DNA from: Iocasia fonsfrigidae
GTDB taxonomy: Bacteria; Bacillota; Halanaerobiia; Halanaerobiales; DTU029
NCBI RefSeq assembly: GCF_017751145.1
Contig: NZ_CP046640.1
Location: forward strand, 3,390,137 to 3,454,136
Direction: 5' to 3'
Length of the DNA stretch: 64,000 nucleotides
Part shown: positions 1 through 8,706 of the stretch, one piece after another
Position numbering within the stretch: position 1 is the stretch's first letter
How the letters are laid out: each line of letters begins with the position of its first letter
Program-made: the position numbers and the translations under genes
Notes under the pieces: generated by a model
What the model saw: the letters and a program-made list of their open reading frames with translations, nothing else
Databases searched by the model: none
What the model was told of the DNA's origin: nothing

Positions 1-1014
1 TTTTCTATCTTTATCTTTAATTAAAGGGAGTAACTCCCTGACAATATTTTTAGCATCACCAACAATCGGAATTAATATCTCTACATTTTTACTAATTTCC
101 GCAGGGTCTATATCAATATGAATAACCTCAGCCTGAGAAGCAAATTTATCAAGCCTACCTGTAACCCTATCATCAAAACGTGTCCCAATAGCAATAATAA
201 GGTCTGTCTCGCAAAAGGCATAATTGGCATAACGAGTACCGTGCATACCAGGCATACCAAGTGATAACTGGTCATCACCAGGGAAAGACCCTAAGCCCAT
301 AAGTGATGTTATTACTGGAATATTTCCCTTCCAGGCCAATTCCTTTAATTCTTCAGCGGCCTCAGAGATAATAACTCCACCACCAGCAAAAATAACCGGT
401 TTTTTAGCCTTATTTATCTTTTCTGCTGCAAGCTTTACCTGACGGCTGTGACCCTTATAGGTTGGTTTATAGCCAGGCAGGTCCGATTCAGCTGGGTAGC
501 TATATTCAGCCTCTGCCTTAACTACATCGACAGGTAGATCAATTAATACCGGTCCAGGTCTCCCTGTCTTTGCAATATAAAAGGCATCTTTAATTGTTTT
601 GGCCAGATCATTAACATCTGTTACCAGGTAATTGTGTTTAGTAACCGGCATGGTAATTCCCTTTATATCGGCTTCCTGAAAAGAGTCTTTACCGATCTGT
701 GAAGTAGCTACCTGACCTGTAAAAGCCACCACTGGAACTGAATCCATGTATGCATTAGCAAGCCCAGTTACCAGATTAGTAGCACCAGGGCCAGAGGTAG
801 CAATACAAACCCCAACCATTCCAGTGCTACGGGCATAGCCATCAGCAGCATGAATTGCTCCCTGTTCATGCCTGGCAAGATAATGTTTAATTGGACATTC
901 ATATAATAAATCATATATATGGATTACTTTTCCACCAGGATAACCAAAAATCACTTCTACATTCTCCGCTAACAGACTCTTAATTAAGATGTCTGCCCCT
1001 GACATTACTGTCAA
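1..1014 (-). CDS. ilvB: Acetolactate synthase large subunit, partial (N-terminal 338 residues)
   Basis: ThDP-dependent enzyme that condenses two pyruvates (or pyruvate and 2-oxobutyrate) in the first common step of branched-chain amino-acid synthesis. My translation of the minus strand begins [15 protein letters not shown] and shows the ThDP N-terminal domain with the catalytic glutamate in RHEQGA, then [10 protein letters not shown], then the start of the central domain ([10 protein letters not shown]). The frame is open to the window edge, so the C-terminal ThDP-binding part is missing. I chose the TTG start at 1014 because AGGAGAGGTG lies 6 bases upstream; an in-frame ATG at 1005 is too far from that site. 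It follows hisC on the same strand after about 315 bases. IlvB and closely related ThDP enzymes (oxalyl-CoA decarboxylase, glyoxylate carboligase) share this fold, but the motifs and the amino-acid gene context favour IlvB. Confidence 0.93.
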   Translation of the reverse strand, partial: MTVMSGADILIKSLLAENVEVIFGYPGGKVIHIYDLLYECPIKHYLARHEQGAIHAADGYARSTGMVGVCIATSGPGATNLVTGLANAYMDSVPVVAFTGQVATSQIGKDSFQEADIKGITMPVTKHNYLVTDVNDLAKTIKDAFYIAKTGRPGPVLIDLPVDVVKAEAEYSYPAESDLPGYKPTYKGHSRQVKLAAEKINKAKKPVIFAGGGVIISEAAEELKELAWKGNIPVITSLMGLGSFPGDDQLSLGMPGMHGTRYANYAFCETDLIIAIGTRFDDRVTGRLDKFASQAEVIHIDIDPAEISKNVEILIPIVGDAKNIVRELLPLIKDKDRK

Positions 1015-1045
1015 TAAAATCACCTCTCCTTAATTATAAAAAATT

Positions 1046-1073
1046 AAGCCCTGAATATAGCTATTCAGGGCTT
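1046..1073 (-). terminator. Hairpin with U-run in the ilvB leader
   Basis: A 12-bp perfect stem (AAGCCCTGAATA and its complement) with a 4-base loop is followed on the minus strand by TTAATTTTTTAT and then the ilvB ribosome binding site. It can end the upstream hisC transcript or act as an attenuator in the ilvB leader. I see no T-box motif here, so the sensing mechanism, if any, is unknown. Confidence 0.6.
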
Positions 1074-1329
1074 TTAATACCAAAAAGATACAGATTTATC
1101 TTATATAAATATCTTTCTAATATAAAAGAAGTATCCCTACTAACTACTATTGCCTTCTTCTATACCTCTTATAAATTTATATTATATTTTTCTTTTATAA
1201 CTACTTCTCTTGATCACAATCAAGCAAATATAAATCCCCTTAACTAATTCCTGATCACTAATTCGGAGATTTAAAAGTTTAAAACTAATTCCTGATTTTA
1301 GGTCAATTATTTAATTAATAATTATATTA
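1074..1329 (-). other. ilvB-hisC intergenic leader region
   Basis: No gene is supported in this AT-rich interval. It contains two copies of the word ATCAGGAATTAGTT on the minus strand (plus-strand positions about 1243-1256 and 1283-1296), 40 bases apart, close to a possible -35 TTGACC. A 13-codon TTG-initiated frame beginning Leu-Ile-Val-Ile can be read here, but it is too short and too poor in branched residues to call a leader peptide. Confidence 0.4.
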
Positions 1330-2433
1330 CTATGACCTTAAAATGTCAATACAATTAATGAAATATTTATTTTCCTCAGGAAGTCCAATGCTCAATCTAA
1401 TATGTTCAGGATACCCCAGTGGTTTACCAGGTCTAATAATAAGCCCCATCTCCAGTAAACGCTGAAAAACACCCATTGAATCCATCTTGAGGTTTATTAA
1501 CATAAAATTTGCCTCTGTTGGCACATACTCAATACCTCTTTTATTCAGTTCTTGATATAAATACTCCTTACCCTTTTCATTTATCTGAAGTGATTTTTCC
1601 AGAAAAGCGGTGTCCTTAAGGGCTGCTCTGGCAGCTGCCTGAACTATTCGATTAACATTAAACGGGTCTCTGGCCTTCCTTAATATCTCTATAACCCCTT
1701 TACTGGCAACAGCATAGCCCAGCCTTAGTCCAGCTAAACCATAGGCTTTAGAAAAAGTCCTTAAAACAATAATCGGATACCCTTTTTGGATATACTCGAT
1801 CCCATCTGGATAATTCTCATCCTGTACATATTCATAATATGCTTCATCCATAACAACAATAGTCCCTTCAGGTAAGGTTTCAAGCAAATTGTCAAGCTCA
1901 CTCTGACTAAATATCGTACCAGCAGGATTATGAGGATTTGTTAAAAAAATCATCTTTGTTTTAGCTGTAACAGCCTCTGCTATTGCCCGTAAATTCTGTC
2001 TATAATCATCCATACAAATCCTGACAAGCTGGCTCCCCATTAAATGTGAAACAAAAACATACTCTACAAAAGTAGGGTGTGATATAATAACTTCATCTTC
2101 AGCTGTTAAAAAAGCCTCAGCAATCACCTTCAATAGACCATCAGAACCATTACCAAACAAAATCATTTCTTCATCAATTGATAGCTTATCTGCTAAAAGA
2201 CCTTTTAATGTACGACAGGCCCCATCCGGGTAACGGTTAACTACCTCCATTTCAGCAGCAACAGCCTTTTTTACCTGTTCAGAAACCCTTAAGGGGTTTT
2301 CATTAGAAGCCAGTTTAACAATTTTATCAAGTCCAAACTCCTTCTTAACTTCATCAATCGGCTTGCCCGGTATATACGGCTTGAGTTTATTGAGTTCTTT
2401 CCTCATCAAATCCTTCACATCAATACCAATCAT
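1330..2433 (-). CDS. hisC: Histidinol-phosphate / aromatic aminotransferase
   Basis: A 367-residue fold-type I PLP aminotransferase of the HisC family. The PLP-binding lysine is K229 in RTFSKAYGLAGLR; SNENP near the N terminus, NPHNPAG at 166-172 and DEAYYEY at 196-202 are also present. The start has AAGGAGG 7-8 bases upstream. HisC converts imidazole-acetol phosphate to histidinol phosphate, but many HisC-like enzymes also transaminate phenylpyruvate and hydroxyphenylpyruvate. The gene starts 14 bases after pheA and shares its phenylalanine-type T-box leader, with no other his gene nearby. I therefore infer a main role in the last step of phenylalanine/tyrosine synthesis. Family call is firm; physiological substrate is inference. 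Confidence 0.9.
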   Translation of the reverse strand: MIGIDVKDLMRKELNKLKPYIPGKPIDEVKKEFGLDKIVKLASNENPLRVSEQVKKAVAAEMEVVNRYPDGACRTLKGLLADKLSIDEEMILFGNGSDGLLKVIAEAFLTAEDEVIISHPTFVEYVFVSHLMGSQLVRICMDDYRQNLRAIAEAVTAKTKMIFLTNPHNPAGTIFSQSELDNLLETLPEGTIVVMDEAYYEYVQDENYPDGIEYIQKGYPIIVLRTFSKAYGLAGLRLGYAVASKGVIEILRKARDPFNVNRIVQAAARAALKDTAFLEKSLQINEKGKEYLYQELNKRGIEYVPTEANFMLINLKMDSMGVFQRLLEMGLIIRPGKPLGYPEHIRLSIGLPEENKYFINCIDILRS

Positions 2434-2447
2434 TAGAAAAAACCTCC

Positions 2448-3296
2448 TTAAATTTTTTCAATAAGATAACTCCCCAGTACCCTGAAAAAAGATGACTTTT
2501 CCTGTACACCATCAAGTGCCTTCTTAATATTTTTTTCCTGTCTATGACCCTCAAAATCAATATAAAAAAGATACTCCCCTAACTGTCTTTTAGTTGGCCT
2601 TGATTCAATCCTGGTTAAATTAACCCCTTCCTCTGCAAAATCACCAAGGATATTATATAAGGCTCCTGACTTGTTTATCCTGGGGGCACATATTAAAGAT
2701 GTCTTATAGTCCCTATCCTTTTTATACACCAGACCACCAATATCAAGCTTATTAGCTATGACAAAAAACCTGGTAAAGTTATTGTCATTATCCTGAATTT
2801 TTTTAGCAATAACCTCCAGTCCATAGATATCACTTATTCGTTCAGAACCTATAACAGCACTATCACTACTACCTTTCACAATTTCAGCAGCCTCAGCTGT
2901 ACTTGCTGTATAGCTAATACTAGCTGCGGACAGTTTGCTGTTAATAAATTTATTGGACTGACCAATAGGTTGGGGGTGTGAATATACCTTAGTGATATCA
3001 GCCAGCCCAACACCCTTTTCTACCAACAGACAATTATTTATTGGAAAAATAAGTTCAGCAAGGATAGTTACAAAGGAATTACTGTAAAGAAGATCCATAC
3101 TAACATTTACAGCCCCTTCCAGGGAATTTTCAATCGGCACCAATCCCCTATCTATCTCCCCGGACTGGATTCCTTCAAAGATATTATATATAGAATTATA
3201 AGATACCAATTTTTCATCAACCGTAAAATAACTTATCCCAGCCTGTTCACTATACGTCCCCGGCGGTCCCAGATATCCACACTTCAGTATACCCAT
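2448..3296 (-). CDS. pheA: Prephenate dehydratase
   Basis: Monofunctional prephenate dehydratase (282 residues), which turns prephenate into phenylpyruvate in phenylalanine synthesis. The catalytic periplasmic-binding-protein-like domain starts with GYLGPPGTYSEQA, has PIENSLEGAV and ends with the NFTRFFVI motif that carries the catalytic Thr-Arg-Phe. The C-terminal ACT domain (about 198-280) has GALYNIL and ESRP, the usual phenylalanine-binding feedback site. There is no chorismate mutase domain. It is the first gene of a pheA-hisC operon behind a T-box leader with a UUC specifier, so both enzyme feedback and tRNA-Phe-dependent transcription control are expected. Confidence 0.96.
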   Translation of the reverse strand: MGILKCGYLGPPGTYSEQAGISYFTVDEKLVSYNSIYNIFEGIQSGEIDRGLVPIENSLEGAVNVSMDLLYSNSFVTILAELIFPINNCLLVEKGVGLADITKVYSHPQPIGQSNKFINSKLSAASISYTASTAEAAEIVKGSSDSAVIGSERISDIYGLEVIAKKIQDNDNNFTRFFVIANKLDIGGLVYKKDRDYKTSLICAPRINKSGALYNILGDFAEEGVNLTRIESRPTKRQLGEYLFYIDFEGHRQEKNIKKALDGVQEKSSFFRVLGSYLIEKI

Positions 3297-3339
3297 AACT
3301 TACACTCCTTCTTTTTTTATTATTTAAAAATAATATAAA

Positions 3340-3598
3340 AAAACTTGCTCCCTGCAAGGAACAAGTCTTTATCTTCTATACCATCCTTAATGGCCTTTTA
3401 AAACTACTAAAAAACAATAGTTTACCATGATAACGGTTGGTCTCCGTTAAGGCCTAATATCTATTATCTCTTTCAGCCTACAACTCCCAGGGGAACTTCA
3501 TTAAAAAGCACTTTATCAGGCTCCCACCAATCCTGATTCGCTGCCAAAATACTTGGTAATTACTTTCCCTGTTCATAGTCTTTTATGCTTATATTTTG
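3340..3598 (-). promoter_or_regulatory. T-box riboswitch, specifier UUC (tRNA-Phe)
   Basis: The minus-strand leader of pheA shows the T-box layout. There is a distal stem-I segment with the GGTTGGTG-like element (AGGATTGGTGGGAGCC). A specifier region reads TGAAG-TTC-CCCTGGGAG with TTC at 3493-3495. A degenerate T-box word AGGATGGTATAG lies at about 3376-3387. An intrinsic terminator (9-bp stem at 3343-3367 followed by seven T) precedes the pheA ribosome binding site. Uncharged tRNA-Phe would favour the antiterminator and switch on pheA-hisC. The specifier assignment rests on the fixed spacing to the conserved stem-I sequence and on agreement with the gene function. Confidence 0.85.
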
Positions 3599-3604
3599 AC
3601 ACAT

Positions 3605-3633
3605 ATTATATAGAATTTATTTTCTCTTGTCAA
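3605..3633 (-). promoter_or_regulatory. Promoter of the T-box/pheA/hisC transcript
   Basis: Perfect sigma-A hexamers on the minus strand: TTGACA at 3628-3633 and TATAAT at 3605-3610 with a 17-base spacer. It lies directly before the T-box stem I. The remaining 3634-3832 holds no gene; on the plus strand it contains a TATAAT about 85 bases before the response regulator. Confidence 0.88.
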
Positions 3634-3832
3634 GTAATTTTTGTTAATTTAGCTCTTATATTAATTGCAAGTTAAAAACTATCTCAATATACTCCTTTTG
3701 TACTAATTGAATCACAACCTTCTTAGCTTCAAAATATTAATGAAATAACATATAATATTTAGTATAAGTACAAGGAATTTTTGAAATTATTCAGAAGATA
3801 AATATTAAAATAACCACAAAGGAGAGTAAATA

Positions 3833-4462
3833 ATGATTAAAATATATTTAGTCGACGACCATCCTTTTGTGCTGCAAGGTTTAAAGACTTTTTTAAGTAC
3901 TAACGAAGAGATAGATATAATTGGAGAAGCAAGTAATGGAAAGGATGCCTTAGCAGATATCAAAGAGAAAAACCCCGAGATAGCTATTGTAGATTTACAC
4001 CTTCCTGATATGACAGGAGTTGAGTTGACCAAAAAAATTCTAATGGTTAATCCCAGTGTACAGATAATAATACTCTCTAGCTTCTGTGAAGATGATGAAA
4101 TCATAGCTGCAATCGATGCTGGAGCATTGAGTTATCTAATGAAAGATTCACAACCTCAAAAACTAACAGAAGCAATCTTTGCCGCTAAAAAAAGAGAGCC
4201 TATCTTACACCCTAGAATTGCCAAAAAATTGATGAAACGAGTTACTAAAAAGAAAGCAGTGATAGAACCTCTTACCTCTAGGGAAAAGGATGTTTTATTA
4301 CAACTAAGCAAAGGAAAGTCCAATAAAGCTATTGGCAAAGCCTTATTCATCTCTGATAAGACTGTTAAAACTCATATAAGTAATATACTAAGAAAGCTTG
4401 ATGTAAAAGATAGAACTCAAGCTGCTATCAAAGCAATCGAAGAGAATCTAATCGGCAGGTGA
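3833..4462 (+). CDS. NarL/FixJ-family response regulator
   Basis: A 209-residue response regulator. The receiver domain (1-115) has the acidic pair in LVDDHP, phospho-acceptor D54 in AIVDLHLPD and K104 in YLMKDS. The C-terminal LuxR/GerE HTH (about 144-205) has LTSREKDVL and the recognition segment SDKTVKTHISNIL. AAAGGAGAG precedes the ATG. The partner kinase starts 5 bases downstream. Phosphorylation should promote dimerisation and DNA binding. The best target candidate is the convergent ABC/LolA-like operon (5597-10165), whose upstream region has three copies of ACTAAAAGT; that link is inference. Confidence 0.93.
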   Translation: MIKIYLVDDHPFVLQGLKTFLSTNEEIDIIGEASNGKDALADIKEKNPEIAIVDLHLPDMTGVELTKKILMVNPSVQIIILSSFCEDDEIIAAIDAGALSYLMKDSQPQKLTEAIFAAKKREPILHPRIAKKLMKRVTKKKAVIEPLTSREKDVLLQLSKGKSNKAIGKALFISDKTVKTHISNILRKLDVKDRTQAAIKAIEENLIGR

Positions 4463-4466
4463 TATT

Positions 4467-5501
4467 ATGTACATAGATAATTTTATTAAGATGCTTAAAA
4501 TAGCTAGAAAGTCTAGTTTAATAGGAATTGGAATATCATTAACTTTTATGTTAGCTTTCTACGAATCGCCAATAACTCTTTATACTTTAATAGGTTATAT
4601 AGTCTTTGGAAGTTTAGTAGGTTTTTTTATCTCTCTAACTCTTGGCTTAGTTAACTATATATCATTTTCAAATAAAAATACTCACATATCCCTTCAAATT
4701 ATAATAACCTATATTCTATCTTTTATAATCTTTTATATTATTGCCTTACCTTTCGCTTATATACAAGAATTATCTAAAACAACCTTAGTATATATAGCCT
4801 TAGGTAATGCTGTGGCTTCAGTAATGGTTTGTCTATTCTTTGCTAATATTCATGAAAAGGAAGAGAGAATAAAGCTGGAACAAGAAAATAAAGAACTGGC
4901 TATCATTGAAGAAAGAAATAGAATTGCCCGTGAACTCCACGATTCTGTATCACAGAATCTATTTGGTATCAATCTTAATCTAAACACTTTAAACTACCTA
5001 TTAGAGCATAACCCAGAAAAATCAAAGCATATGATTAAGCAATTACAAGAAATGATTCAAGAGGTTCAAGCAGAAATGAGACTAATGATTTATGAACTAA
5101 AACCTTTAGATTTAAGTAAAAGAGGCTTCTTAGAAACTATAGAAAACTTAATTACCTTATTTAAAAAAAGATATAATTTAGTTATCTCCTTTTCGCTTAT
5201 AGGAAATGAAGATTTTATTGATAATGAAATACAACTTACACTATATAGAATAATACAAGAGGCTTTAAATAATATTGTTAAACATGCTAACGCAAGTAAA
5301 ATTCAAATCTCTTTACAGATACAAGAAGATAATATCCACTTATCTATCCATGATAATGGAGAAGGATTTAACCTAGAAGAGATAGATAAAAATAATAATT
5401 TTGGTATACAAGGTATGGAAGAAAGAATTGCACAGATTAAGGGAAAATTACTAATTGAATCAACAGTTGGAGAAGGAACTACTATTCAAGCTATAATCTA
5501 A
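4467..5501 (+). CDS. Membrane sensor histidine kinase, HisKA_3 (NarX/DesK) type
   Basis: A 344-residue membrane kinase pairing with the response regulator just upstream (4-base gap). Four hydrophobic segments (about 18-31, 39-66, 75-97, 106-127) are joined by very short loops, so sensing probably occurs within or near the membrane, as in DesK-type kinases. A short coiled coil leads into the dimerisation/phospho-acceptor motif EERNRIARELHDSVSQ with H158. The HATPase_c domain follows, with the N box in LYRIIQEALNNIVKHANA and a G box in DNGEGF. There is no separate extracytoplasmic ligand domain. The signal is unknown; envelope or lipid stress would fit the neighbouring operon. Confidence 0.92.
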   Translation: MYIDNFIKMLKIARKSSLIGIGISLTFMLAFYESPITLYTLIGYIVFGSLVGFFISLTLGLVNYISFSNKNTHISLQIIITYILSFIIFYIIALPFAYIQELSKTTLVYIALGNAVASVMVCLFFANIHEKEERIKLEQENKELAIIEERNRIARELHDSVSQNLFGINLNLNTLNYLLEHNPEKSKHMIKQLQEMIQEVQAEMRLMIYELKPLDLSKRGFLETIENLITLFKKRYNLVISFSLIGNEDFIDNEIQLTLYRIIQEALNNIVKHANASKIQISLQIQEDNIHLSIHDNGEGFNLEEIDKNNNFGIQGMEERIAQIKGKLLIESTVGEGTTIQAII

Positions 5502-5508
5502 AAAAGCA

Positions 5509-5530
5509 GAGAAAAGGAATTTCTTTTCTC
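5509..5530. terminator. Bidirectional terminator between convergent operons
   Basis: GAGAAAAG/CTTTTCTC stem with a 6-base loop lies just after the kinase stop codon. On the minus strand it is followed by TGCTTTTTT, so it can also end the 10165-5597 operon arriving from the other side. Confidence 0.6.
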
Positions 5531-5596
5531 CACTTTCTCAAATCTTCACTTATCATATTCAAATTAATATTAACAAGATAATTTAAGCTCCCATAC

Positions 5597-6631
5597 TTAT
5601 AAAAGGTCAATAGAGACCTTAAAATTAATAGTTAAATCTTCAGGTTTACTTCCTATTCTACTACTTTTAGGACCAGAAAAGTGCTCTATCTCTATAGAAT
5701 AAGTTAAATTTTCTATACCAGAATAAGATAAATTGAAAGTTCTAATATCTCCATGGTCATTTAAATCTATTACATCTTTTATCTGCCAGTTCCAATCACT
5801 AAAAAGATCTCCATGGTTTCCTATAACCCAGACTAGATAATCACTCTTTTCACGATAGTATTCTAAAACAATTACTTTATCATTTTTAGTAATATACTCT
5901 CCACCAAAGAGATAGAGATTAGACTTCTCATTTAAAGAGTCCCAATAACGTTTATTATATTCTCCATATACAGCTAAACCATTAAGAAAATCTTTAGAGT
6001 AATTAATTCCTAGGTTAATGCCTTTCTTTTTCTTCTCACTATCTAACCTTTGGTCTGGATCTAAATCACTATTATCCTTAAGATAAGATAAAATTAAGGT
6101 ATAATCACTGGTTTTAAGTAATGAATTATACTTAATCCAAGCAGAGTATAAGTCCTCATAATCACTATCAAAAGTACCGCCTACCTTAAAAGTAGAATTG
6201 AACGTCATCAAGCTAAACTCACTACCTAAATAACTCTCTTCATCATCCAAGGGATATGTAGGATAATACTCACTAAACCCTTTCCCCCAAGTCCAGTACC
6301 CCTTCCCAAACTCTAATATACTATCTCCAACCATTGTATTAATTAAAAATTCATCAAGGTATACAGAATCTTCCTCTGTTTCTCCTTTTACCCTTAAGTC
6401 ATACTGATAAAGACCATATATCCCTGAAGCACTTAACTCCAGGGTAGTATCTACACTACTTTCTGAGTCAAGGATGTATGAATCAGGTAAATTATCATTA
6501 TCAATATGGGAATAATCAAATTCAGTAATTAATTTACTGTCCAGTTCAATAGCCATAGCATTATTAACAAGCCGTAAAATAATAATTATTAAGAAAGTTA
6601 ATATCATTAAGATCTTCTTATAATTAGCCAT
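5597..6631 (-). CDS. Secreted beta-barrel-like outer-membrane protein, last gene of the Lol-like operon
   Basis: A 344-residue protein with an N-terminal signal peptide (about 1-28, cleavage near NAMA-IE). It is otherwise made of alternating polar/hydrophobic strands rich in Tyr, Asp, Ser and Gly, typical of outer-membrane beta-barrels (for example FGKGYWTWGKGFSEYYP). I recognise no enzyme motif. Its place directly downstream (9-base gap) of a LolA-like carrier and an FtsX-type ABC transporter resembles clusters in other diderms where a barrel is the outer-membrane component. It may be the cargo or the outer-membrane station of the system. Topology is inferred from composition; the function is unknown. 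Confidence 0.7.
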   Translation of the reverse strand: MANYKKILMILTFLIIIILRLVNNAMAIELDSKLITEFDYSHIDNDNLPDSYILDSESSVDTTLELSASGIYGLYQYDLRVKGETEEDSVYLDEFLINTMVGDSILEFGKGYWTWGKGFSEYYPTYPLDDEESYLGSEFSLMTFNSTFKVGGTFDSDYEDLYSAWIKYNSLLKTSDYTLILSYLKDNSDLDPDQRLDSEKKKKGINLGINYSKDFLNGLAVYGEYNKRYWDSLNEKSNLYLFGGEYITKNDKVIVLEYYREKSDYLVWVIGNHGDLFSDWNWQIKDVIDLNDHGDIRTFNLSYSGIENLTYSIEIEHFSGPKSSRIGSKPEDLTINFKVSIDLL

Positions 6632-6640
6632 TTTATGCCT

Positions 6641-7444
6641 TTAATCTTTAATGAGTAAATCAAATCTACTCATCATTAGTGGTTGAAAAGCCCTTGGTGA
6701 CAACTCCTTAACCTGTATACCTATATACTTTAACTCTGTAACTCTATCTTGATCTTGTAATAGATTTTTGATAACTATATCAGCAACCTCATGATTTCCT
6801 ATTTTTCTATGATTCTTATAATTTAATTCCTTTAATGGAGTACCACTGACAGCTTTTAATATAACATGTTTAATCCTATTTGTATCCTTGCTGATAGTTA
6901 ATTTCACTTGCTGATAAGTAGTCTTTTCATCTTTGGCAAGCAAATCTATAATATAAGAATCTTCTACTTCATGAAATTCTTTAATATCATAGTCTCTATA
7001 ATAATTAATACCAACTGTTTCTCCTATACCAGCATCCCCAAATATTCTTTGTTGTCCCGAAATTCTAATTGGCCGCCGAAGATTCTTTTTAGACATCCAA
7101 TTATTAGTTCCTATAATTAAGAATTTATTATGAACTAAATCTTCTGGTGCAGTAAAGGTTACCATTTGTCGCTCCCCACCATTATAAATATAAACTCTTA
7201 ATGCTGAACTATTGGTTTCAGTCTCTTCTCCATCATTAATTTTATCCTTATCTTTAACTTTTTCGATTACTGTACAGTCCATTTCAATTAGATAGGAATT
7301 TTCATGTAAATTTTGTTTATCTAAAGCTAACTGTATGATTTCTTTAGAACCAGTAGCATATATTTTACTTGTATTTAATAAAAATATGGATATTATTATA
7401 AGTAATATCATAGACTTTTTATTTATTATCCTCATTAGGAACAC
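6641..7444 (-). CDS. LolA-like outer-membrane lipoprotein-sorting protein (COG2834-type)
   Basis: A 267-residue secreted protein with a signal peptide (about 12-31). The body resembles the LolA-like family PF17131: a beta-rich half-barrel with the segments WMSKKNLRRPIRISGQQ and FGDAGIGETVGINYYRDY, which correspond to the conserved 'W.P...RPIRI' and 'GD' positions of that family as I know it. Such proteins are thought to carry lipid or lipoprotein between membranes. It sits between an ABC permease (67 bases upstream) and the barrel gene (9 bases downstream), so a periplasmic chaperone role is likely. Classic LolA function is not proven for this branch; a lipid ligand is equally possible. Confidence 0.82.
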   Translation of the reverse strand: MFLMRIINKKSMILLIIISIFLLNTSKIYATGSKEIIQLALDKQNLHENSYLIEMDCTVIEKVKDKDKINDGEETETNSSALRVYIYNGGERQMVTFTAPEDLVHNKFLIIGTNNWMSKKNLRRPIRISGQQRIFGDAGIGETVGINYYRDYDIKEFHEVEDSYIIDLLAKDEKTTYQQVKLTISKDTNRIKHVILKAVSGTPLKELNYKNHRKIGNHEVADIVIKNLLQDQDRVTELKYIGIQVKELSPRAFQPLMMSRFDLLIKD

Positions 7445-7511
7445 CCCTCTTTTTAATTAAGGGCAACTATAATCACCCTACTGTAAACAACTTCCTATAA
7501 ATATAAATCTA

Positions 7512-8705
7512 CTAAACATGTCTCAACATCTCTACTACCTTAAGGCGTGCGGCCTTTAGAGCAGGATAAACGGTTGATAGGGTAGTAGCAAGGATTACTA
7601 TTAAAAATGGAGTTATTCCATTTTTTAACGCTAATTTAATATATAAAGGCACCTCTTGAGTATTAGGCGGAGTATAGGTTATATTTAAGCTATTTACAAT
7701 ATTTCCTGCTATCCATCCTAGAGCAATCCCCAGAACACCCCCCATAACTCCAATAATTAATGCCTCTTGAATCAACTGTGTAAATACTTGACTTTGTCTT
7801 GTCCCAATAGCTCTAACTGTACCAATTTCATTCATCCGTTCAAAAAAAGACATCGACATAATCTCTAATATACTAATAAATATTAAGAGAAATATTAACA
7901 TTGATAGAAATAAAAAAGCTGTTTCATACAATCCCCTAACCTGATGATAGAAAGCAGCTAAATCTTCCCAGCTTCTCATTTCAACATCTAAGCCTGCTTC
8001 TTTAAAATCTGATTTTAATTCTACAATAGTACGATCAGTTAATTTAGTATCAGTCAATAAAACTTTAAATTTGTCTACTCCCTCAGTATTTAGTAGAATT
8101 TGGGCAAAACTAAGGGGCATCATAATATAATGGCTATCTGCATCATCATTTCCTATAGAGAAGGAACCACTTAACTGTAAACTACCTGCATTATAGGCAC
8201 CATCAATAGTTGTAGCCATTATCGAAACCCATTCATCCTCTTCAATATTCAATATCTTTTTTATCCCCTGCCCTACAATTACTCTGTCTTGATCACCTGG
8301 GAATAAGGAAGTTCCACTTTTAATAGATATATTCTGTTTATAATCGGTTTCTACCCCCATGGCTGAAACAATAGTACTTCTTTTTTCTGTTCCTAAGATT
8401 CCAGAGACCTGCAAAGTTCTAGTATAATCTGTCACATGCTCTTTATTGTTAAGTATCTCATTAATCTTAGCAATATCATCCTTACTTAAAACCTTCCTAT
8501 CCACACTTTTCTTATCCCAAAAGCCTTCTTTAGCAATTTGTAAGTTACTATATTCTCTAATAGCCATCATCTGTAACCCCTCAAATGTTGAAGTAAAGTA
8601 TCCTTTTAATAGGAATAAAACTGCTATACTGACAATTATTAAGCCTAAACTTAAAAGTGAACGCCTCTTATTTCTCATAATACTTCGCCAGGCTATTTTG
8701 AACAT
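7512..8705 (-). CDS. ABC transporter permease, FtsX/MacB/LolC-E type
   Basis: A 397-residue type VII ABC permease. One transmembrane helix near the N terminus (about 17-38, after the MRNKRRSLLSLGL motif) is followed by a large extracytoplasmic MacB_PCD-like domain (about 40-245), then three C-terminal helices (about 260-285, 312-338, 362-385) with EIGTVRAIGTRQSQVF between the first two. Such permeases use ATP hydrolysis to pull lipoproteins or other envelope substrates out of the inner membrane (mechanotransmission) rather than moving them through a channel. Its start is one base after the stop of the ATPase gene. The neighbouring LolA-like protein supports a LolCDE-like job. Confidence 0.9.
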   Translation of the reverse strand: MFKIAWRSIMRNKRRSLLSLGLIIVSIAVLFLLKGYFTSTFEGLQMMAIREYSNLQIAKEGFWDKKSVDRKVLSKDDIAKINEILNNKEHVTDYTRTLQVSGILGTEKRSTIVSAMGVETDYKQNISIKSGTSLFPGDQDRVIVGQGIKKILNIEEDEWVSIMATTIDGAYNAGSLQLSGSFSIGNDDADSHYIMMPLSFAQILLNTEGVDKFKVLLTDTKLTDRTIVELKSDFKEAGLDVEMRSWEDLAAFYHQVRGLYETAFLFLSMLIFLLIFISILEIMSMSFFERMNEIGTVRAIGTRQSQVFTQLIQEALIIGVMGGVLGIALGWIAGNIVNSLNITYTPPNTQEVPLYIKLALKNGITPFLIVILATTLSTVYPALKAARLKVVEMLRHV

Positions 8706-8706
8706 A

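Noticed and set aside
1074-1329. T-box or leader peptide for ilvB
   Set aside because: No specifier loop or GGTGG-type word on the minus strand; the best small frame has only three branched residues and no good start context.
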